Assembly: GCA_039180385.1 (NCBI GenBank) | Contig: JBCDDJ010000275.1 | Span: 1 to 8,886 of the forward strand | DNA from: SIO4C1 sp039180385 | GTDB lineage: Bacteria > Cyanobacteriota > Cyanobacteriia > Phormidesmidales > Phormidesmidaceae | Direction: 5' to 3' | DNA length: 8,886 bases | Shown: one piece after another, positions 6,949 to 8,886 of the stretch | Position numbering within the stretch: position 1 is the stretch's first letter | Layout of the letters: every line of letters begins with the position of its first letter | The notes under the pieces: model-generated | Seen by the model: only the letters and a program-made list of their open reading frames with translations | What the model was told of the DNA's origin: nothing | Databases searched by the model: none | Made by a program: the position numbers and the translations under genes

Positions 6949-8135
6949 GCTCTTTCCCTAACAGTTACTGATATGTAAGACTCCTCAATAGCAAACTCTG
7001 CTAGAGGATTACCGTTCTTCTTTAACTCTTTTTGCGCAGTTGGAATTCCGATCCCAAAACGCTGGACATAGCCTAAATTTTTCATAGCTTCAGCTAAATG
7101 AGGATTACGGTAATCGGTCACCCCTTTGCCAAAATTTTGGCGATTCACCTGTCCGAATAATCCACCTGGATTCTGAATTTCAATTCGATCATTGAACCAA
7201 TAAATCCGCACAGGCGCATTAGTTTCTTCGTAAGAACGATGCATAATAGCGTTTCGAACAAATTGCTGTAGCGCTACGATAGGATAATCAGGTTGTTGAA
7301 TTTCGATGGGCTGTGCCGTAATATCAGACGCTGTTGAAATATTTGCCAACAGTATCTCATCTATATAGCGCAGTAAGTGCATCAAAGGGCCGTTAATATC
7401 TTTCTGATCCCGGATAGGGGCCGTCAGTTCTGTCCCATCGAAGCGAACAAACTGAATGTAGAAGCCTGGAATGAATTGCCTTGGTTCCTTGCCGGTGACC
7501 AGAATACCTAAACTGGTTGGATAGGATTCTGGTTCCAATGATGTAAATCGTAGTGATACAAGCTGCTGTTTAATCGAACGCTGATTTTCAGCTAAGACGT
7601 CAGGGGCGAGTGCTGACGTTAAATATTCACGTTGAAAAAGTTCCAAATCTAGATCATCAATGGAGGTAGAGATAAAAGGTCGTAAGTCGAAAGGCAAATC
7701 CCGAGCACGTCTTTTTTCATTGAGGCGACGTTCTTCCTCAGACGTGGCAGTTGCACGACGCGGGCCAACTCGTATATGGGTCCGTCCATTGAATCGAACA
7801 GGGGGAACGTCTGATGGCTCTACTATAACGACGGCTAGCTCACAGCTATTAAGGATGCGTTTACCAACCTGCAAAACAGGCAATGGCAAAATTTTACCTT
7901 CGGAACGAATATTGGCGAGGTTGAGTAAAAGTTCGTCTGTGATTGCTAAATGAGCACAAGTGCCGTCATCATTGACACCAATAAAAAGTACTCCAGGCTC
8001 CCGATGGTTGGGCAAATCATTGGCGAAAGCACAAATCGCTTGTCATATTTTTTTGCCATCCGAGATTGAAGCTTTACGCTCAACCCTATCTGACTCGAGA
8101 TCGTTGAGCAGCATAGCTAATTGTCCATCGTCCAT
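6945..8135 (-). pseudogene. AlbA_2 (Schlafen-type) ATP-binding protein, interrupted by TGA at codon 31
   Basis: Read from ATG 8133-8135 (MDDGQLAMLLNDLESDRVER) the gene has 396 codons. An in-frame TGA lies at 8043-8045, between DGKKI and QAICAFANDLPNHREPG. That junction is the normal start of an AlbA_2 domain (E..VE.K..., then AICAFAND.PN...GVLFIGV.DDG), so one codon, probably CGA, has mutated. The rest of AlbA_2 follows: GVLFIGVNDDG (48-58) and THIRVGPRR (about 119-127), with SEEERRLNEKRR after it. A long middle part leads to a GHKL-like ATP-binding region: N-box VRNAIMHRSYEE (about 293-304) and G-box IEIQNPGGL (about 318-326), then KNLGYVQRFGIGI. This architecture matches the COG2865 group of putative regulators and RecG-annotated proteins. 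The downstream frame could restart at TTG 8013-8015, but would then lack the N-terminal AlbA_2 strand. It is followed by parA with a 4-bp overlap. Confidence 0.85.
8043..8045 (-). other. In-frame TGA in the AlbA_2-type gene
   Basis: TGA at codon 31, flanked on both sides by family-typical sequence in the same frame. The following base is C (TGAC), the stop context known to be leakiest, so some readthrough is conceivable. A sequencing error or a simple CGA-to-TGA transition is also possible. Confidence 0.8.
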
Positions 8136-8282
8136 AAATCAGCCCTTACTTTTCTTGAAACTCATAGAGCGTAAGTCGACTGGTCTAAAAAAACTTGCAT
8201 CATGAATTTTCCCAGCAAACAGTGGCTCGCCTTCAGTATAAAGGAACCAGCCAAATCAACGGTCAGCATGCACATTCTGCTA
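8136..8282 (-). promoter_or_regulatory. Intergenic leader between dnaE and the AlbA_2 gene, with a possible -10
   Basis: TATACT on the minus strand (8235-8240) matches the -10 consensus in five of six bases. No good -35 stands 16-18 bp upstream; TTGATT is present, but only 13 bp away. The 147-bp gap suggests that the AlbA_2/ParA pair has its own promoter instead of depending on dnaE. Just after the dnaE stop a GCATG/CATGC symmetry (about 8268-8279) is too short to be called a terminator. Confidence 0.3.
8143..8147 (-). promoter_or_regulatory. Ribosome binding site AAGGG that supports the ATG at 8135
   Basis: AAGGG on the minus strand, 7 bases before ATG 8133-8135. It argues that the true start is upstream of the TGA and not at TTG 8015, which has no comparable site. 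Confidence 0.65.
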
Positions 8283-8886
8283 TCATGCGCTTACCAGTGG
8301 CGTTGATCTGGCTTTAAAATCAGCTGCGGTCAAGGCAGCGACAGTGGATTCGGGATCTTTGACCCGAAACTGGGCTCCGAGTCTGACAGCCTGGCGCTGT
8401 CCTTGGAGGGTAATCATCGCAATAACGGGGACTTTGGCTTCACGTTTGTCTTCCCCTTGTTGGTTTTGAATCACATTGCGGAGGCGATACTGCTGCTCGA
8501 TGTCTCCGGCGATGGTGGGGGGTAGCTCTACTGTGACTAGCCGCACATCTTCAATCGGTTCGGCGTCATCGATGATAAATTGCACCTGGTCGTCACGGCG
8601 GTCGGCTTTGCCCCAAATCATCAGGCGGGCATCGGCTTGGATGTATTGGCCAATGCGCTCAAAGGACCGAGGAAATACGACACCCTCGGCATGACCGCTA
8701 AGATCTTCGATTTGTACAATGGCCATGCGATCGCCTTTTTTGGTGACGATGGGTTTCACGCTGCTGAGCATGACAATAGCGCTGAGGGTGACTTTCTCAG
8801 GGTGTTCCCCGAGTTCACCAATGCTGATGGGGGCGAGAATGCGAGCGGGGCGCTGCACTGATTTGAGGGGATGGTCTGAGATATAA
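8283..8886 (-). CDS. dnaE: DNA polymerase III alpha subunit, C-terminal part (partial, runs off the window)
   Basis: The frame stays open to the right edge and begins, within the window, YISDHPLKSVQRP, the conserved segment just before the OB domain of bacterial DnaE. Next is the OB-fold: VTLSAIVMLSSVKPIVTKKGDRMAIVQIEDLSG.., with AEGVVFPRSFERIG and ARLMIWGKADRRDD. The protein ends QAVRLGAQFRVKDPESTVAALTAADF before the TGA at 8283-8285. About 201 residues are visible. DnaE is the catalytic replicative polymerase; this part contacts single-stranded DNA and tau/clamp and holds no polymerase active site. GTG 8856-8858 is only an internal Val codon and not a start. In many cyanobacteria dnaE is split by a trans-splicing intein and this would be the C-extein gene, but the intein-coding region is outside the window. 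Confidence 0.93.
   Translation of the reverse strand, partial: YISDHPLKSVQRPARILAPISIGELGEHPEKVTLSAIVMLSSVKPIVTKKGDRMAIVQIEDLSGHAEGVVFPRSFERIGQYIQADARLMIWGKADRRDDQVQFIIDDAEPIEDVRLVTVELPPTIAGDIEQQYRLRNVIQNQQGEDKREAKVPVIAMITLQGQRQAVRLGAQFRVKDPESTVAALTAADFKARSTPLVSA
8727..8734. repeat. HIP1 octameric palindrome GCGATCGC
   Basis: Inside dnaE, near the codons for the GDRMA segment of the OB-fold. Confidence 0.85.

Noticed and set aside
2074..8045. TGA recoded as a sense codon (two in-frame TGAs at expected Arg positions)
   Set aside because: The intact IS1634 transposase and dnaE both end normally at TGA, and the first TGA is in an already broken transposase. Ordinary CGA-to-TGA mutation explains both.
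8476..8861. Plus-strand frames over the dnaE end
   Set aside because: They are shadows of the well-conserved DnaE OB-fold coding on the minus strand.
1..8886. tRNA, rRNA, CRISPR array or riboswitch
   Set aside because: No cloverleaf, regularly spaced repeats or recognisable aptamer sequence was seen by eye on either strand.

Overview
The window looks like cyanobacterial chromosomal DNA. It holds three copies of the octamer GCGATCGC (HIP1, highly over-represented in many cyanobacteria), the C-terminal end of a cyanobacterial-type DnaE, a remnant of a Uma2 family gene (greatly expanded in cyanobacteria) and two transposase loci of types common there. The genus cannot be fixed from this stretch.

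Layout, left to right. Positions 1-33 may be the tail of a plus-strand gene. Positions 44-991 (minus) encode an exported protein of the 2-keto-4-pentenoate hydratase / fumarylacetoacetate hydrolase family, with a perfect 17-bp inverted repeat inside its conserved GHP motif. Positions 1097 to about 2480 are a graveyard: a Uma2 gene with an internal deletion, then an old DDE transposase broken by a stop codon and two deletions. Positions 2509-4085 (plus) encode a membrane-anchored serine hydrolase of the class C beta-lactamase family, interrupted by one -1 frameshift. Positions 4255-5935 are an apparently intact, recently inserted IS1634-type element with terminal repeats and a 6-bp target duplication. 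Positions 5917-8135 (minus) are a two-gene unit: an AlbA_2/Schlafen-type ATP-binding protein followed, with a 4-bp ATGA overlap, by a ParA/MinD-type ATPase. The right edge is the 3' end of dnaE (minus), running off the window.

The AlbA_2 and ParA genes are translationally coupled and probably act together. The pair is the best candidate here for a poorly described system, possibly genome defence or plasmid-like maintenance; that function is inference. Both genes carry lesions that a plain ORF reading hides. The AlbA_2 gene really begins at ATG 8135 with a good ribosome binding site, and is cut by an in-frame TGA at codon 31. The parA 3' end has been overwritten by the IS: removing the IS and one target copy restores a C-terminus ending STTGSA with a stop at 4233-4235, instead of the present STAHSAG. 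With the frameshifted hydrolase and the two remnants, the stretch beside dnaE reads as accessory DNA under decay.
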